Shown here: positions 52,095 through 60,911 of the stretch, piece after piece
Numbering within the stretch: position 1 is the stretch's first letter
How the letters are laid out: every line of letters starts with the position of its first letter
From: an uncultured Oscillospiraceae bacterium
GTDB lineage: Bacteria > Bacillota > Clostridia > Oscillospirales > Acutalibacteraceae
Direction: 5' to 3'
Length of the DNA stretch: 64,000 nucleotides
Assembly: GCA_900542575.1 (NCBI GenBank)
Contig: UQOE01000005.1
Location: 1 to 64,000, forward strand
The notes under the pieces: generated by a model
What the model saw: the letters and a program-made list of their open reading frames with translations, nothing else
What the model was told of the DNA's origin: nothing
The model's database searches: none
Translations under genes and position numbers: made by a program

Positions 52095-53660
52095 ATGAAG
52101 ACGGCAATCCGCATGCAGGAGTCGAAGAAAGAAAAAAAGCAGAGAATATCCGGCATTACCCAGCGCTGGTTCCGTTCCACTCTGCTCACAGTCCTCATCG
52201 TCTATTTTATAATGGCCATCACCATCTTTTTCATTGTCCGAAACTACTACTACAGCTCTGTGGAGATGAAGCTCAACTCCCAGTTCAACAGTTCGGTCAG
52301 CAATTTCTTCACGCAGAGCGGGACCGGCGGCGACTTCACCTTTGAGGACCGTGCGCAGGCCTACATTCAGAACTATGACCAGAAAGACAAGGTAGAGGTC
52401 TGGATCATCAACTCAGAAGGCAACGTCATCGATTCCTCCAGCGGTTTCTCCGTGGAGCCGCAGTATATCCCCGACTATGAGCAGGCACTCCGGTCTTCCA
52501 CCCACAGTGCTCAATATACCGGGAAAGATGCAGGCGGGGAAAAGATTATGGCGGAGACCTTCCTGATCAGCGACGGAACAACCAACCGCAGCGCTGTGCG
52601 GTACATAGTCTCTCTCAAAGAGGTGGATCGCCAGCTCGTAATGATCATGGTTATGCTTCTGATGGTCTATATCATCCTGTTCCTCCTCGCCATGTTCAGC
52701 GGGAGCTATTTTATCAACTCTATTATCAATCCCATCGGGCAGATCAATGAAGTGACCAAGAAGATGGCAGCGGGAGACATGGATGCCCGTATTGAACCGC
52801 AGGAGTACCAGGACGAGATCAGCGAACTCGCCTCCAATATCAACAAAATGGCCGATGAGGTCAATTCTACCGACAAGATGAAAAACGATTTCATCTCTAC
52901 CGTCTCCCACGAGATGAAAACCCCGCTGACTGCCATTCAGGGCTGGGCCGAGACCATGCAGGCAGTGGGCGACAGCGACCCGGCCCTTACCAAGCGCGGC
53001 CTGGAGGTTATTGTCTCCGAGTCCGAGCGGCTGACCGGTGTGGTCAACGACCTGCTCGACCTCTCCAAGCTGGCCAGCGGCCGGCTGACGCTGCGCTACG
53101 AAAAAATTGACTACCTCGCGGAGCTGGACCAGACGGTCTACCTGTTTAAGGAACGCTCCATGCGCGAGGGCATTGAACTCAACTACAACGCGCCCAATAT
53201 CCCTGCTCCGGCAGAAGGAGACCCGGACCGTATCGATCAGGTCTTTGTCAACATTCTCGACAACGCGTTTAAATACAATCATCAGGGCGGAAAGATCACC
53301 GTTCTCGCTGAAGTTCTCCCGCCAAAATCGGAGGATGACAAAAAGACCGAGCTGAGGATTTATGTAGAGGATACCGGATGCGGCATTGCTCAGGAGGAGC
53401 TGCCGAAAATTCGAAAAAAATTCTACAAATCCAACATCTCGGTCAGCGGCAGCGGAATCGGACTTGCCGTCGTCGACGAAATTGTCAAGATGCATCACGG
53501 ATCCATGGACATCCAGAGTGAACTGGGTTCAGGTACCTGCGTCATCCTGAAATTTCCGGTCGACTATGTAAAAGTGGAACCGCCGGCCATTCCGGATCTC
53601 CCGGAGGCCGCGTCCAGTCAGGAGGATCAACTTGAGCAAAAAACCAACCCCACAGCATAA
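52095..53660 (+). CDS. WalK/ResE-like sensor histidine kinase
   Basis: A 521-residue kinase. Membrane helices at about 29-49 and 178-200 enclose a ~125-residue extracytoplasmic sensor; a HAMP domain, the H-box with H272 (TVSHEMKTPLTAI) and an ATPase domain with NILDNAFKYN, EDTGCGI and GSGIGLAVVDEIV follow. No PAS domain is seen. Cognate partner of the preceding regulator. Its 3' end overlaps the DUF1385 gene by 29 bases. Confidence 0.92.
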   Translation: MKTAIRMQESKKEKKQRISGITQRWFRSTLLTVLIVYFIMAITIFFIVRNYYYSSVEMKLNSQFNSSVSNFFTQSGTGGDFTFEDRAQAYIQNYDQKDKVEVWIINSEGNVIDSSSGFSVEPQYIPDYEQALRSSTHSAQYTGKDAGGEKIMAETFLISDGTTNRSAVRYIVSLKEVDRQLVMIMVMLLMVYIILFLLAMFSGSYFINSIINPIGQINEVTKKMAAGDMDARIEPQEYQDEISELASNINKMADEVNSTDKMKNDFISTVSHEMKTPLTAIQGWAETMQAVGDSDPALTKRGLEVIVSESERLTGVVNDLLDLSKLASGRLTLRYEKIDYLAELDQTVYLFKERSMREGIELNYNAPNIPAPAEGDPDRIDQVFVNILDNAFKYNHQGGKITVLAEVLPPKSEDDKKTELRIYVEDTGCGIAQEELPKIRKKFYKSNISVSGSGIGLAVVDEIVKMHHGSMDIQSELGSGTCVILKFPVDYVKVEPPAIPDLPEAASSQEDQLEQKTNPTA

Positions 53661-54627
53661 AACCAGTATTGGCGGTCAGGCCCTTCTGGAAGGCGTCATG
53701 ATGCGCGGCCCGAAAGGCGCCGCAATTGCCATCCACCACTCGGATGGAAGCGTCAAGGTGGAGTACCAGAAGGAAAAACATTTCAGTGAAAAGCATAAAT
53801 GGGCCAAATGGCCGATTATCCGCGGAATGGTCAACTTCGTCGAGTCGCTGATCTACGGCTACCGGTATCTGATGTATTCTGCCAATGAGATCGATCTCGA
53901 CCCTGACCCGGATGTCACTCCGGACGAGGAGTCCAAGCTCGACAAATGGATTGAGGCACATTTTGGACCGAAAATGATGACGGTCATCAGCATCATCTCC
54001 ATGATTCTCGGCTTTGCTATCGCATTTGTCCTGTTCATGTGGTTCCCGGCCTGGATCGTCGATCTCTTTGACTTCAATGTCACCCATCATGTTCTCGACA
54101 TCCACCATCTGCACCCGCTCTTTGAAGGACTGATCCGCATTATTATCCTCATTGTCTATATGTGGGCGGTCGGGAAGAACAGCGACATGCACCGCGTCTT
54201 CATGTACCATGGGGCCGAGCACAAAACCATTGCCTGCTATGAATCCGGCCAAGAACTGACGGTCGAAAACGTCGCCAAATGCTCCCGCTTTCACCCGCGC
54301 TGCGGGACCAATTTTATGTTCCTGATGCTGTTTATCGCCATCATCCTTGCAACGATTGTCGCAGTCATCTGGCCAGGCATCCAGAACCCACGCTGGCTCT
54401 GGATTCTGATCAAACTTCTTCTGATTCCCCTGGTTATGGGATTCGGCTATGAGATTATCCGCTATGCCGGCCGGCATGATAACGCCCTTGCCCGTGCCAT
54501 GGTTGCCCCTGGCATGTGGATGCAGCACATCACAACGCAGGAGCCGGGCGAAGAGATGATAAAGACCGGCATTGCCGCATTCAATGCGGTTCGCACGGAA
54601 AATCCGGAAGACGACGCCATCAAATAA
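53632..54627 (+). CDS. DUF1385 (YqhQ-like) membrane protein
   Basis: A 331-residue protein of the DUF1385/YqhQ family. The start IGGQALLEGVMMRGPKGAAI and the middle FMYHGAEHKTIACYE plus RFHPRCGTNF are its hallmark motifs; four hydrophobic segments are visible. Function is unknown but it is conserved next to prmC and prfA in clostridia. The TTG start at 53632 has AGGAGG six bases upstream, inside the end of the kinase gene. Confidence 0.9.
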   Translation: MSKKPTPQHKTSIGGQALLEGVMMRGPKGAAIAIHHSDGSVKVEYQKEKHFSEKHKWAKWPIIRGMVNFVESLIYGYRYLMYSANEIDLDPDPDVTPDEESKLDKWIEAHFGPKMMTVISIISMILGFAIAFVLFMWFPAWIVDLFDFNVTHHVLDIHHLHPLFEGLIRIIILIVYMWAVGKNSDMHRVFMYHGAEHKTIACYESGQELTVENVAKCSRFHPRCGTNFMFLMLFIAIILATIVAVIWPGIQNPRWLWILIKLLLIPLVMGFGYEIIRYAGRHDNALARAMVAPGMWMQHITTQEPGEEMIKTGIAAFNAVRTENPEDDAIK

Positions 54628-55478
54628 TGACTTATCTGGAATTGAACCGCCGGGGCAGGGAACTGCTCCGTAGCCAAGAGATAGAGGACGCGGATATCGA
54701 TGCCCGGGAATTGCTTCTGCATGCGTCCGGGCTCTCTCGAACGCAGCTGTCCATGGCGTTTCAAAGCACGGTTCCCCATGAGACGGTCGAGATCTACCGT
54801 CTGTTCCTGCAAAGGCGGCTGGACGGAGAACCGCTCCAGTATCTCCTCGGTGAGTGGGAATTTTACGGCCTTCCCTTTTTCGTAGGGGAGGGCGTTCTGA
54901 TTCCCCGTCCGGAGACGGAGCTGCTGGTGGATGAGGCTGTCCGTTATGTAAAGGCATTTGCAGAGAACCATGACCGCCCGGCGGAAGTGCTGGATCTCTG
55001 TGCCGGCTCCGGCTGCATTGGACTGACCGTGGCACATCTGGCAAAGAACAGCCGGGTGACCGGTCTGGAAAAATCGGACCAGGCCTTTTCCTATCTGCTG
55101 CGCAACCAGGATCTCATTGAAACCGGAGGCCGGTACACGGCCGAGCAGGGGAACCTGTTTGACGGGCCGGGAAACCGGCAGTTTGATCTGATCCTCTCCA
55201 ACCCGCCCTATGTCCGCTCCGACGACATCCGGACTCTGTCCCGCGAAGTGCAGCGCGAACCTCAGATGGCACTGGACGGAGGCGAGGATGGCCTGATTTT
55301 TTATCGTGCCATTGCGGAACAGTGGCTGCCTGTGCTCCGCAGCGGCGGCATGGCTGCCGTGGAGTGCGGAGAGGATCAGACTGAAGAGGTCGCCTCGCTG
55401 TTCCGCAGCGTGTCTTCGAATATCAGGATCTATCAGGACTACGCCGGCCTTCCGCGCGGCGTTGTGCTTTACAAATAA
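54627..55478 (+). CDS. prmC: Release factor glutamine methyltransferase
   Basis: A 283-residue SAM-dependent enzyme methylating the GGQ glutamine of release factors. The SAM loop VLDLCAGSGCIGL and the catalytic N192-P-P-Y motif are clear; an N-terminal helical domain binds the release factor. Its ATG shares a base with the preceding TAA. prfA, often adjacent, is not in this window. Confidence 0.94.
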   Translation: MTYLELNRRGRELLRSQEIEDADIDARELLLHASGLSRTQLSMAFQSTVPHETVEIYRLFLQRRLDGEPLQYLLGEWEFYGLPFFVGEGVLIPRPETELLVDEAVRYVKAFAENHDRPAEVLDLCAGSGCIGLTVAHLAKNSRVTGLEKSDQAFSYLLRNQDLIETGGRYTAEQGNLFDGPGNRQFDLILSNPPYVRSDDIRTLSREVQREPQMALDGGEDGLIFYRAIAEQWLPVLRSGGMAAVECGEDQTEEVASLFRSVSSNIRIYQDYAGLPRGVVLYK

Positions 55479-55502
55479 TACTCATACAGGAGATTCCTGC
55501 CT

Positions 55503-56195
55503 ATGTTAATTGATGCTTTTCGAACCGGCAATTCCATTGCCATTTTCGGGGCTCTGCTGGCCTCTGCATTTCTGGTTTTCGTGGTGCTTCCCATTCACGA
55601 ATGGGCCCATGCCGCTTCCGCCTATGCCTGCGGCGACAGCACGCCGAAACTGGCGGGCGGTCTGACCTTAAATCCGATGGCACATATTGACCCGCTCGGT
55701 GCCGTCCTCATCGTACTGACCGGGTTTGGATGGGGAAAGCCGACGCCGGTCAACCCCAATAATTTCAGGCATAGGAAGCTGGACAATGTTCTGGTGGCTT
55801 TTGCCGGGCCATTTTCCAATTTGCTGATGGGGTGGCTGCTGCTGTTCCTGGAGGCAATCGTGGACCATTCTTCCATCTATCTGACCAACGGTGGGCAGCT
55901 CCTTTCCATGTTTATCAGCTATGCCGGTGTCATCAGCATTTTCCTGGCGGTCGTCAACCTTCTGCCGATTCCCATGTTTGACGGCTTTGCCCTGCTGGAA
56001 ACCGTTCTTCCTGCCCGGGCCAATTATTGGATCCGCACTCACCAGAACATCCTTTCCATTATCATTATGGTTCTGTTCCTGGTCGGTGCCTTCACCATCC
56101 CCATTCAGGCACTGTCCCGCTATGTTGTCCGCTTCTTCTGGTGGCTGTCCAACCTGCCGTTCGGCGGCGCGGTAAGTCAGCCGATTCTGTACTGA
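55503..56195 (+). CDS. Site-2 protease-family (M50) membrane peptidase
   Basis: A 230-residue membrane protein. The zinc motif H32-E33-W-A-H36 sits in the first hydrophobic region, and PIPMFDGFALLE supplies the third ligand. Four or five membrane helices are expected. These short M50 proteins without PDZ domain are common beside scpA in Firmicutes; the substrate is unknown. It follows prmC by 24 bases and precedes scpA by 9. Confidence 0.9.
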   Translation: MLIDAFRTGNSIAIFGALLASAFLVFVVLPIHEWAHAASAYACGDSTPKLAGGLTLNPMAHIDPLGAVLIVLTGFGWGKPTPVNPNNFRHRKLDNVLVAFAGPFSNLLMGWLLLFLEAIVDHSSIYLTNGGQLLSMFISYAGVISIFLAVVNLLPIPMFDGFALLETVLPARANYWIRTHQNILSIIIMVLFLVGAFTIPIQALSRYVVRFFWWLSNLPFGGAVSQPILY

Positions 56196-56204
56196 GGGAA
56201 GTCT

Positions 56205-56918
56205 ATGGAAGAGATCTCTTACAAACTGGAGGTTTTTGAGGGGCCGATGGATCTGCTCCTTTCCCTCATCAGCAAGCACAAACTGGATATCTACGACATT
56301 CCCATTGTGGAGCTTGTCGACCAGTATATGGATTACGTACGCCGCATGCAGGAATCGGACATGGATGTCGCCAGTGAGTTTCTGGAGATGGCCGCACGGC
56401 TGGTCTATATGAAGACCGTATCGCTCCTGCCTTCGCAGAAAGAGGCGGAGGAGCTCAAGCAGGAGCTCACCGGAGAACTTCTGGAATACCGGGACTGCCA
56501 GATCATGGCCGGACGCCTCGCAAAGCGGGCCGACGGCTTTTCCTGCTATGTCCGGGAACCGGAGGAGATTGAGGCGGATGAGACCTATCAGCGGCTTCAC
56601 GAACCGGCAGAACTGCTCCAGGCCTATCAGAACGTCCTGGGCAAGGGCCGGCGAAAACTGCCGCCGCCCGTCGAACTCTTTACAGAAATTGTCCGACGTC
56701 CTATTGTCTCGGTCTCTTCAAAAATCCACTATATTCTGAACTGCATGTCGCAGAGCGGACACTGGAGCCTGAACCGACTGTTTCGCGCGTCGTCGACGCG
56801 CTCCGATCTCGTCGCAACTTTCCTCGCCGTTCTGGAGCTCATCAAAGATAAAAAGATTACGACGGAGACCGACGGGAAAGATCTGACGCTGAATCTCAAT
56901 CGGGAGGAAATGCTTTGA
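56205..56918 (+). CDS. scpA: Segregation and condensation protein A
   Basis: A 237-residue kleisin that bridges the SMC heads. YKLEVFEGPMDLLLSLI at the N terminus and FLAVLELIKDKKI near the C-terminal winged helix are family marks. It works with ScpB, encoded by the next gene, which starts 4 bases before the scpA stop. Confidence 0.95.
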   Translation: MEEISYKLEVFEGPMDLLLSLISKHKLDIYDIPIVELVDQYMDYVRRMQESDMDVASEFLEMAARLVYMKTVSLLPSQKEAEELKQELTGELLEYRDCQIMAGRLAKRADGFSCYVREPEEIEADETYQRLHEPAELLQAYQNVLGKGRRKLPPPVELFTEIVRRPIVSVSSKIHYILNCMSQSGHWSLNRLFRASSTRSDLVATFLAVLELIKDKKITTETDGKDLTLNLNREEML

Positions 56919-57511
56919 ACTACGACAAACTGGAGGCCGCCGCGGAGGCGGTTCTGTTCGCCTCGGGCGACCCTGTTCCGCTTCCCAAACTGGCTGAGGC
57001 CCTGCGGACCGATTTTGCGGAGACCGAACACATCCTGGAACAGCTCGGCACCCATCTGGATACCCCTGCCAGCGGAATCTGCCTGAAACATCTGGACAAC
57101 GCCTATCAGCTCTGTACCAAACAGGAATATGAGGCACCCGTCCGCAGCGTACTGGAGCTGCGCCGAAATACGCCTCTGTCCAATGCTGCGTTTGAGGTTC
57201 TTGCGGTTATCGCCTACAATCAGCCTGTTACCCGTGCATTTGTTGACCAGGTCCGCGGTGTCGACTGCTCCGGCGTGGTATCCTCGCTCGTGAAAAAGGG
57301 CCTGATCGAGGAAAAAGGCCGGATGGATCTCCCAGGGAAGCCGATACTCTATGGAACAACGGCCACGTTCCTGCGCTGCTTCAGCCTGGAGTCGCTGGAG
57401 GATCTCCCTGCGCTCCCGGACAGCGAAACCGAGGGGGAGACGGCAGAAGAAGACCCGCCCTCCCTGCTCGATGAAAAGTCGGAACGTACGGCGGAATCTA
57501 CAATGGAATAA
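56915..57511 (+). CDS. scpB: Segregation and condensation protein B
   Basis: A 198-residue protein with two winged helices that dimerises and binds ScpA. LEAAAEAVLFASGDPV, LSNAAFEVLAVIAYNQPVT and the DLPGKPILYGTT segment are typical. The ~35-residue acidic tail is probably disordered. It begins with TTG overlapping scpA, and a terminator follows. Confidence 0.94.
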   Translation: MNYDKLEAAAEAVLFASGDPVPLPKLAEALRTDFAETEHILEQLGTHLDTPASGICLKHLDNAYQLCTKQEYEAPVRSVLELRRNTPLSNAAFEVLAVIAYNQPVTRAFVDQVRGVDCSGVVSSLVKKGLIEEKGRMDLPGKPILYGTTATFLRCFSLESLEDLPALPDSETEGETAEEDPPSLLDEKSERTAESTME

Positions 57512-57523
57512 ATGAAATAGTTT

Positions 57524-57574
57524 CACCCCCATGCAGAACAATATTCGCAGCAGCATGAGGGTGCTTTTTATTTC
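57524..57574 (+). terminator. Terminator after scpB
   Basis: CACCCCCATG and CATGAGGGTG form a stem with one mismatch, followed by CTTTTTATTT. Confidence 0.7.
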
Positions 57575-57649
57575 CTATAAAAAATATTCGATTTTTTCAT
57601 TCGCTATACTTGGTACAAGACTATAAGGAAAGGATGTATCAGGTGTCTT

Positions 57650-58279
57650 ATGAACGATTCTAACCGCATTCAATTTGTGCTTCCGCTGACCATTACCGGT
57701 TCTCTCTCCGCAGAGAGCTGTCTGGAGGAAATTATGGAGCATATCCCGGCCGGTCTGCCAAAGCGGGACGGTCTGAAAAAAGTTCTGAAAAAGGAACTTC
57801 TCGCAAAACTGACTGGCGTCTCTCAAAATAAGACAGGAGAAACCCGCAAATTTCAGTCAGAGAATGGAAAACTGATTTTATTTGCATTAATGCGCTTCTC
57901 TTTTTTGTTCTTTTCAAACCGAAAAGAAGTTCGTGGGAACGAAGAGATCGGATATCTCCTAAGCACCGCTTGGAGAATGGAAGTCGATGAAGAGGATATG
58001 CTGGAGATTCCCGATACGATTTATTTTAAGGGGTGCAGGGCGGAAAAAACGGTCCTGCAGTCGCCGGTTCCTGGATTTTCTGTCTTTCAGACCTTTCTGC
58101 ATCTTGATTTCTGGGTGGGCTCCTACGGTGAAATTGAAGTGGTCTGCCCGATGTTCGCAAGCTGCTCAGAGGGAGAATGGGCGGAGATGATCGACTTCAA
58201 TCAGAATAATTACGCCGCCGCATTTTCCTGTGAATGGACCGTGGATCGTAATACAGACAGGATGATTTGCTGCGACTGA
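57650..58279 (+). CDS. Hypothetical protein
   Basis: A 209-residue protein I do not recognise. It has no signal peptide; a short hydrophobic run (LFALMRFSFLFFS) near residue 80 is too short for a sure membrane helix. Six to seven cysteines occur in the C-terminal half, ending in CCD. It is a single gene bounded by terminators, inserted between scpB and the DUF2953-GerW pair where other clostridia have no gene. AT content is higher than in the neighbours. Confidence 0.65.
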   Translation: MNDSNRIQFVLPLTITGSLSAESCLEEIMEHIPAGLPKRDGLKKVLKKELLAKLTGVSQNKTGETRKFQSENGKLILFALMRFSFLFFSNRKEVRGNEEIGYLLSTAWRMEVDEEDMLEIPDTIYFKGCRAEKTVLQSPVPGFSVFQTFLHLDFWVGSYGEIEVVCPMFASCSEGEWAEMIDFNQNNYAAAFSCEWTVDRNTDRMICCD

Positions 58280-58300
58280 AAATCGAAAAAACGGGGAGCA

Positions 58301-58338
58301 GCCCGGCTTTCGATGGAGAGCCGGCCTTTTCTTTTTAT
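58301..58338 (+). terminator. Terminator after the hypothetical gene
   Basis: CCCGGCT and AGCCGGCC form the stem, followed by TTTTCTTTTTATT. Confidence 0.75.
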
Positions 58339-58498
58339 TCCAAAAAAGTATATAATAGTAAAGGTTTATACATAGATGCAGCAAGATAACCGTCCATATA
58401 CCGCCGAAAACGTATCTAGGCGATAGTTTTCCATTATGGTATACTATAATCGTTATGAAAATCTGACAAAGTTGAATGCTTGAAGGAGGTGTTGACGA

Positions 58499-59515
58499 TT
58501 GGGATTTTTTAAGGTCATCATGTGGATTTTTCTCCTCATCCTGGCACTGCTCGTTCTGACTGGCCTGCTTATCACTTTGCTGCTGTCCATCCGGGTGAAA
58601 CTGGGTCTGGAATACAGTGAAGCCGGCGCTGTAAAATTCCGGGTGGGCTACGGGTTCCTGCATTTTTCCTTTGGAGGACCGAAAAAGAAGAAGAAGAAAA
58701 AGGAATCCAGACCGAAGAGCTCCAGCAATCTGCTGGAAGACAAACTGAAAAAGAAGGGACAGGCCTTCATACGCAAAAAACAGTTTGAGAAGGAAATCAA
58801 GGACCAGGAAGAAATTGAGCTGGAGAAAAAACGCATTGCCTCCGAAGAGTCCAGACTCAACGCAGAGAGCGAAGCGGCAGAGCAGCAGCTGAAAGCCGCT
58901 GAGGCTGCAGAAAAGGCGGGTCAGCCGCTTCCCGACATCGTTGACGAAAAAAAGGTGTCCAAGCTGCAGCAGATCCGCGAGAAAATCGACAGCTGGGACA
59001 TCGAGGGTGCTGTCAATCTGGGCAAGAGCTTTATGGCCGGCTTTTCCTTTGACTCTATTGTAGCGCTTCTGCAGTATATCAAGGACCAGTCGAAAGAATC
59101 CCTTTCCAAAACCGCTAAACGTTTTACGGTTGACAACGCCGAGCTTACCCTTTGGGTGCACGGAAAAGATGCAGCGGATACCGCCCTGAAATACGGCGAA
59201 TATGCGGCGGTGGTTTTCCCTGCATACAGCCTTCTGGTCTCCTATGGAAGAGTGCGGAAATACAATGTGGAACTGCTTCCGGATTTTCTGGCTCCCAAAA
59301 ATCGGGCTGAGCTCCATACGACAGTCTCCTTCCTTCCTATTCGAGTCCTGACGCCGCTTCTTATCTCCGGACTGAAAATCGGAGGGCATTCTCTGAAGGA
59401 AATCAACGGTGGACTCAAAAAAGCAGAAAAGGTACATACCAAACTGCAGAAAGAACGCGACGAAAAATTACTGGACCAGACTGCCGCGCAGCTGGGACTT
59501 TCCACGGATAACTGA
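58499..59515 (+). CDS. DUF2953 (YtfI-like) protein
   Basis: A 338-residue protein: N-terminal membrane helix (about residues 6-30), a lysine-rich coiled-coil middle part (about 60-150) and a C-terminal DUF2953-like region. In Bacillus the homologue YtfI is paired with the sporulation protein YtfJ, and the same pair is found here. It starts with TTG after GGAGGTGTTGACGA. A TATAAT sequence at 58445-58450 lies about 50 bases upstream. Confidence 0.78.
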   Translation: MGFFKVIMWIFLLILALLVLTGLLITLLLSIRVKLGLEYSEAGAVKFRVGYGFLHFSFGGPKKKKKKKESRPKSSSNLLEDKLKKKGQAFIRKKQFEKEIKDQEEIELEKKRIASEESRLNAESEAAEQQLKAAEAAEKAGQPLPDIVDEKKVSKLQQIREKIDSWDIEGAVNLGKSFMAGFSFDSIVALLQYIKDQSKESLSKTAKRFTVDNAELTLWVHGKDAADTALKYGEYAAVVFPAYSLLVSYGRVRKYNVELLPDFLAPKNRAELHTTVSFLPIRVLTPLLISGLKIGGHSLKEINGGLKKAEKVHTKLQKERDEKLLDQTAAQLGLSTDN

Positions 59516-59531
59516 TTAGGTGGTGCAATTC

Positions 59532-59972
59532 ATGAAAGACAATAAAGCAAAGGGTACGAATGCGGTGGAACTTCTCAGCGACACCATAAAGAAAGTCAAG
59601 GATATGATCGACGTCAGCACGATCATCGGCGAGCCGGTCTATACGGAATCCGGTCTCACGATTATCCCCGTCTCCAAAGTCACCTATGGCTTTGCCAGCG
59701 GCGGCTCCGACTTTCCGTCCAAGGGGAAAACGGAGTGCTTCGGCGGCGCCGGCGGGGCAGGTGTTACGATTACGCCGGTTGCTTTCCTGGTCATTAAAGA
59801 CGGACAGGTCTCTATCAAACACATCGGTACATTTGACAACGCCGCGGAGCGTGCGGTCAACATGGTACCGGATATGTTTGACAAGGTAACCGGTTTCGTC
59901 AAAAAAGACAAGAAAAAGAATTCCTCTCCCGAGCCGGACAAAGTTATACCGGCACCGGAAAAAGAGGACTGA
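59532..59972 (+). CDS. ytfJ: GerW-family sporulation protein (YtfJ)
   Basis: A 146-residue protein with IGEPVYTESGLTIIPVSKVTYGFASGG and a glycine-rich FGGAGGAGVTITPVAFLV core, the hallmark of the GerW/YtfJ family that affects spore germination in Bacillus. I use the ATG at 59532 with AGGTGG eight bases upstream; the GTG at 59520 lies inside that site. Its presence suggests the organism forms spores. Confidence 0.92.
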   Translation: MKDNKAKGTNAVELLSDTIKKVKDMIDVSTIIGEPVYTESGLTIIPVSKVTYGFASGGSDFPSKGKTECFGGAGGAGVTITPVAFLVIKDGQVSIKHIGTFDNAAERAVNMVPDMFDKVTGFVKKDKKKNSSPEPDKVIPAPEKED

Positions 59973-59988
59973 ATCGAAATGTTTTTAC

Positions 59989-60014
59989 AGCCGTCCGTTT
60001 CTGCGGGCGGCTGC
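59989..60014 (+). terminator. Hairpin after ytfJ, possible terminator
   Basis: CAGCCGTCCG and CGGGCGGCTG form a 10-bp stem with one G-T pair; the following sequence is only weakly T-rich. Confidence 0.4.
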
Positions 60015-60073
60015 TTGACTTCTATTCGCTAAACTTTTATACTCAATTCAAATTTTTTCTTGGAGGATGCGGT

Positions 60074-60799
60074 ATGGCAGAGGAACGACTGCAGAAATAT
60101 ATGGCGGAGTGCGGCATTGCTTCCCGTCGGAAGAGTGAGGAACTGATCCGTGCCGGCAAGGTCATGGTCAATGGAGAACCGGCCGAAATCGGCCGAAAGA
60201 TCGATCCGAACCGGGACGTGGTTACCGTGGACGGCCGCAAGGTCCGCCATGAGCAGAAACATGTATATCTGATGCTGAACAAGCCTCGGGGCTTTATCTC
60301 CACTATGAGCGACGAATACGACCGCCGATGTGTTGCCGAGCTGGTGGCAGATGTGGGGACCCGCGTTTACCCGGTCGGTCGGCTGGACCGCGACTCCGAG
60401 GGCCTGCTGCTATTTACCAATGACGGAAAGCTTGCCAACCAGCTGATGCATCCGTCCCGCCATGTCCCCAAGACCTATCGTGTCACCGTCCGTCCCGAGG
60501 TGACGGACGATATGATTACGGCCATGATGACCGGCATGATGCTCGATGGAAAGCAGACCCTTCCCGCAGACGTCAAAGTGCTGGTTAAGGAGCCGGACCG
60601 GACGGTTCTGGAGGTCACCATCTGTGAGGGCCGCAACCGTCAGATTCGCCGGATGTGCGAGCAGCTCGGACTGGAAGTCGCACGGCTGAAGCGGATCTCC
60701 GAGGGCCCGGTTAAGCTCGGCATGCTGAAACTCGGGACCTGGCGGGAACTCACACCGGAAGAGGTGCGCGCCCTGAAGCAGAGCGCCGGCCGTGAATGA
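60074..60799 (+). CDS. rluB: Pseudouridine synthase RluB/RsuA family
   Basis: A 241-residue enzyme: S4 RNA-binding domain at the start (LQKYMAECGIASRRKSEELI) and a catalytic domain with the aspartate in VGRLDRDSEGLLLFTNDG. It isomerises a uridine of 23S rRNA helix 89 (family knowledge). Follows the scpAB-ytfIJ block as in other Firmicutes. TTGGAGG lies upstream of the ATG. Confidence 0.93.
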   Translation: MAEERLQKYMAECGIASRRKSEELIRAGKVMVNGEPAEIGRKIDPNRDVVTVDGRKVRHEQKHVYLMLNKPRGFISTMSDEYDRRCVAELVADVGTRVYPVGRLDRDSEGLLLFTNDGKLANQLMHPSRHVPKTYRVTVRPEVTDDMITAMMTGMMLDGKQTLPADVKVLVKEPDRTVLEVTICEGRNRQIRRMCEQLGLEVARLKRISEGPVKLGMLKLGTWRELTPEEVRALKQSAGRE

Positions 60800-60805
60800 C
60801 ACTTG

Positions 60806-60834
60806 TTGCAGAACTCCTTGCAATTGAGTATAAT
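60806..60834 (+). promoter_or_regulatory. Promoter of yicC-remA-gmk-rpoZ-priA
   Basis: TTGCAG (60806-60811), an exact 17-base spacer and TATAAT (60829-60834) lie about 80 bases before the yicC-like gene. Confidence 0.6.
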
Positions 60835-60911
60835 TAATAATTGTATTTTAGGGCAGAGAGGAGTGCCTTCGTCTGGACTCCCATGGCCTTAACACAAGGA
60901 GTAATTTCATA

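Noticed and set aside
53542..55044. 500-codon minus-strand open frame
   Set aside because: Antisense of the DUF1385 and prmC genes, both certain.
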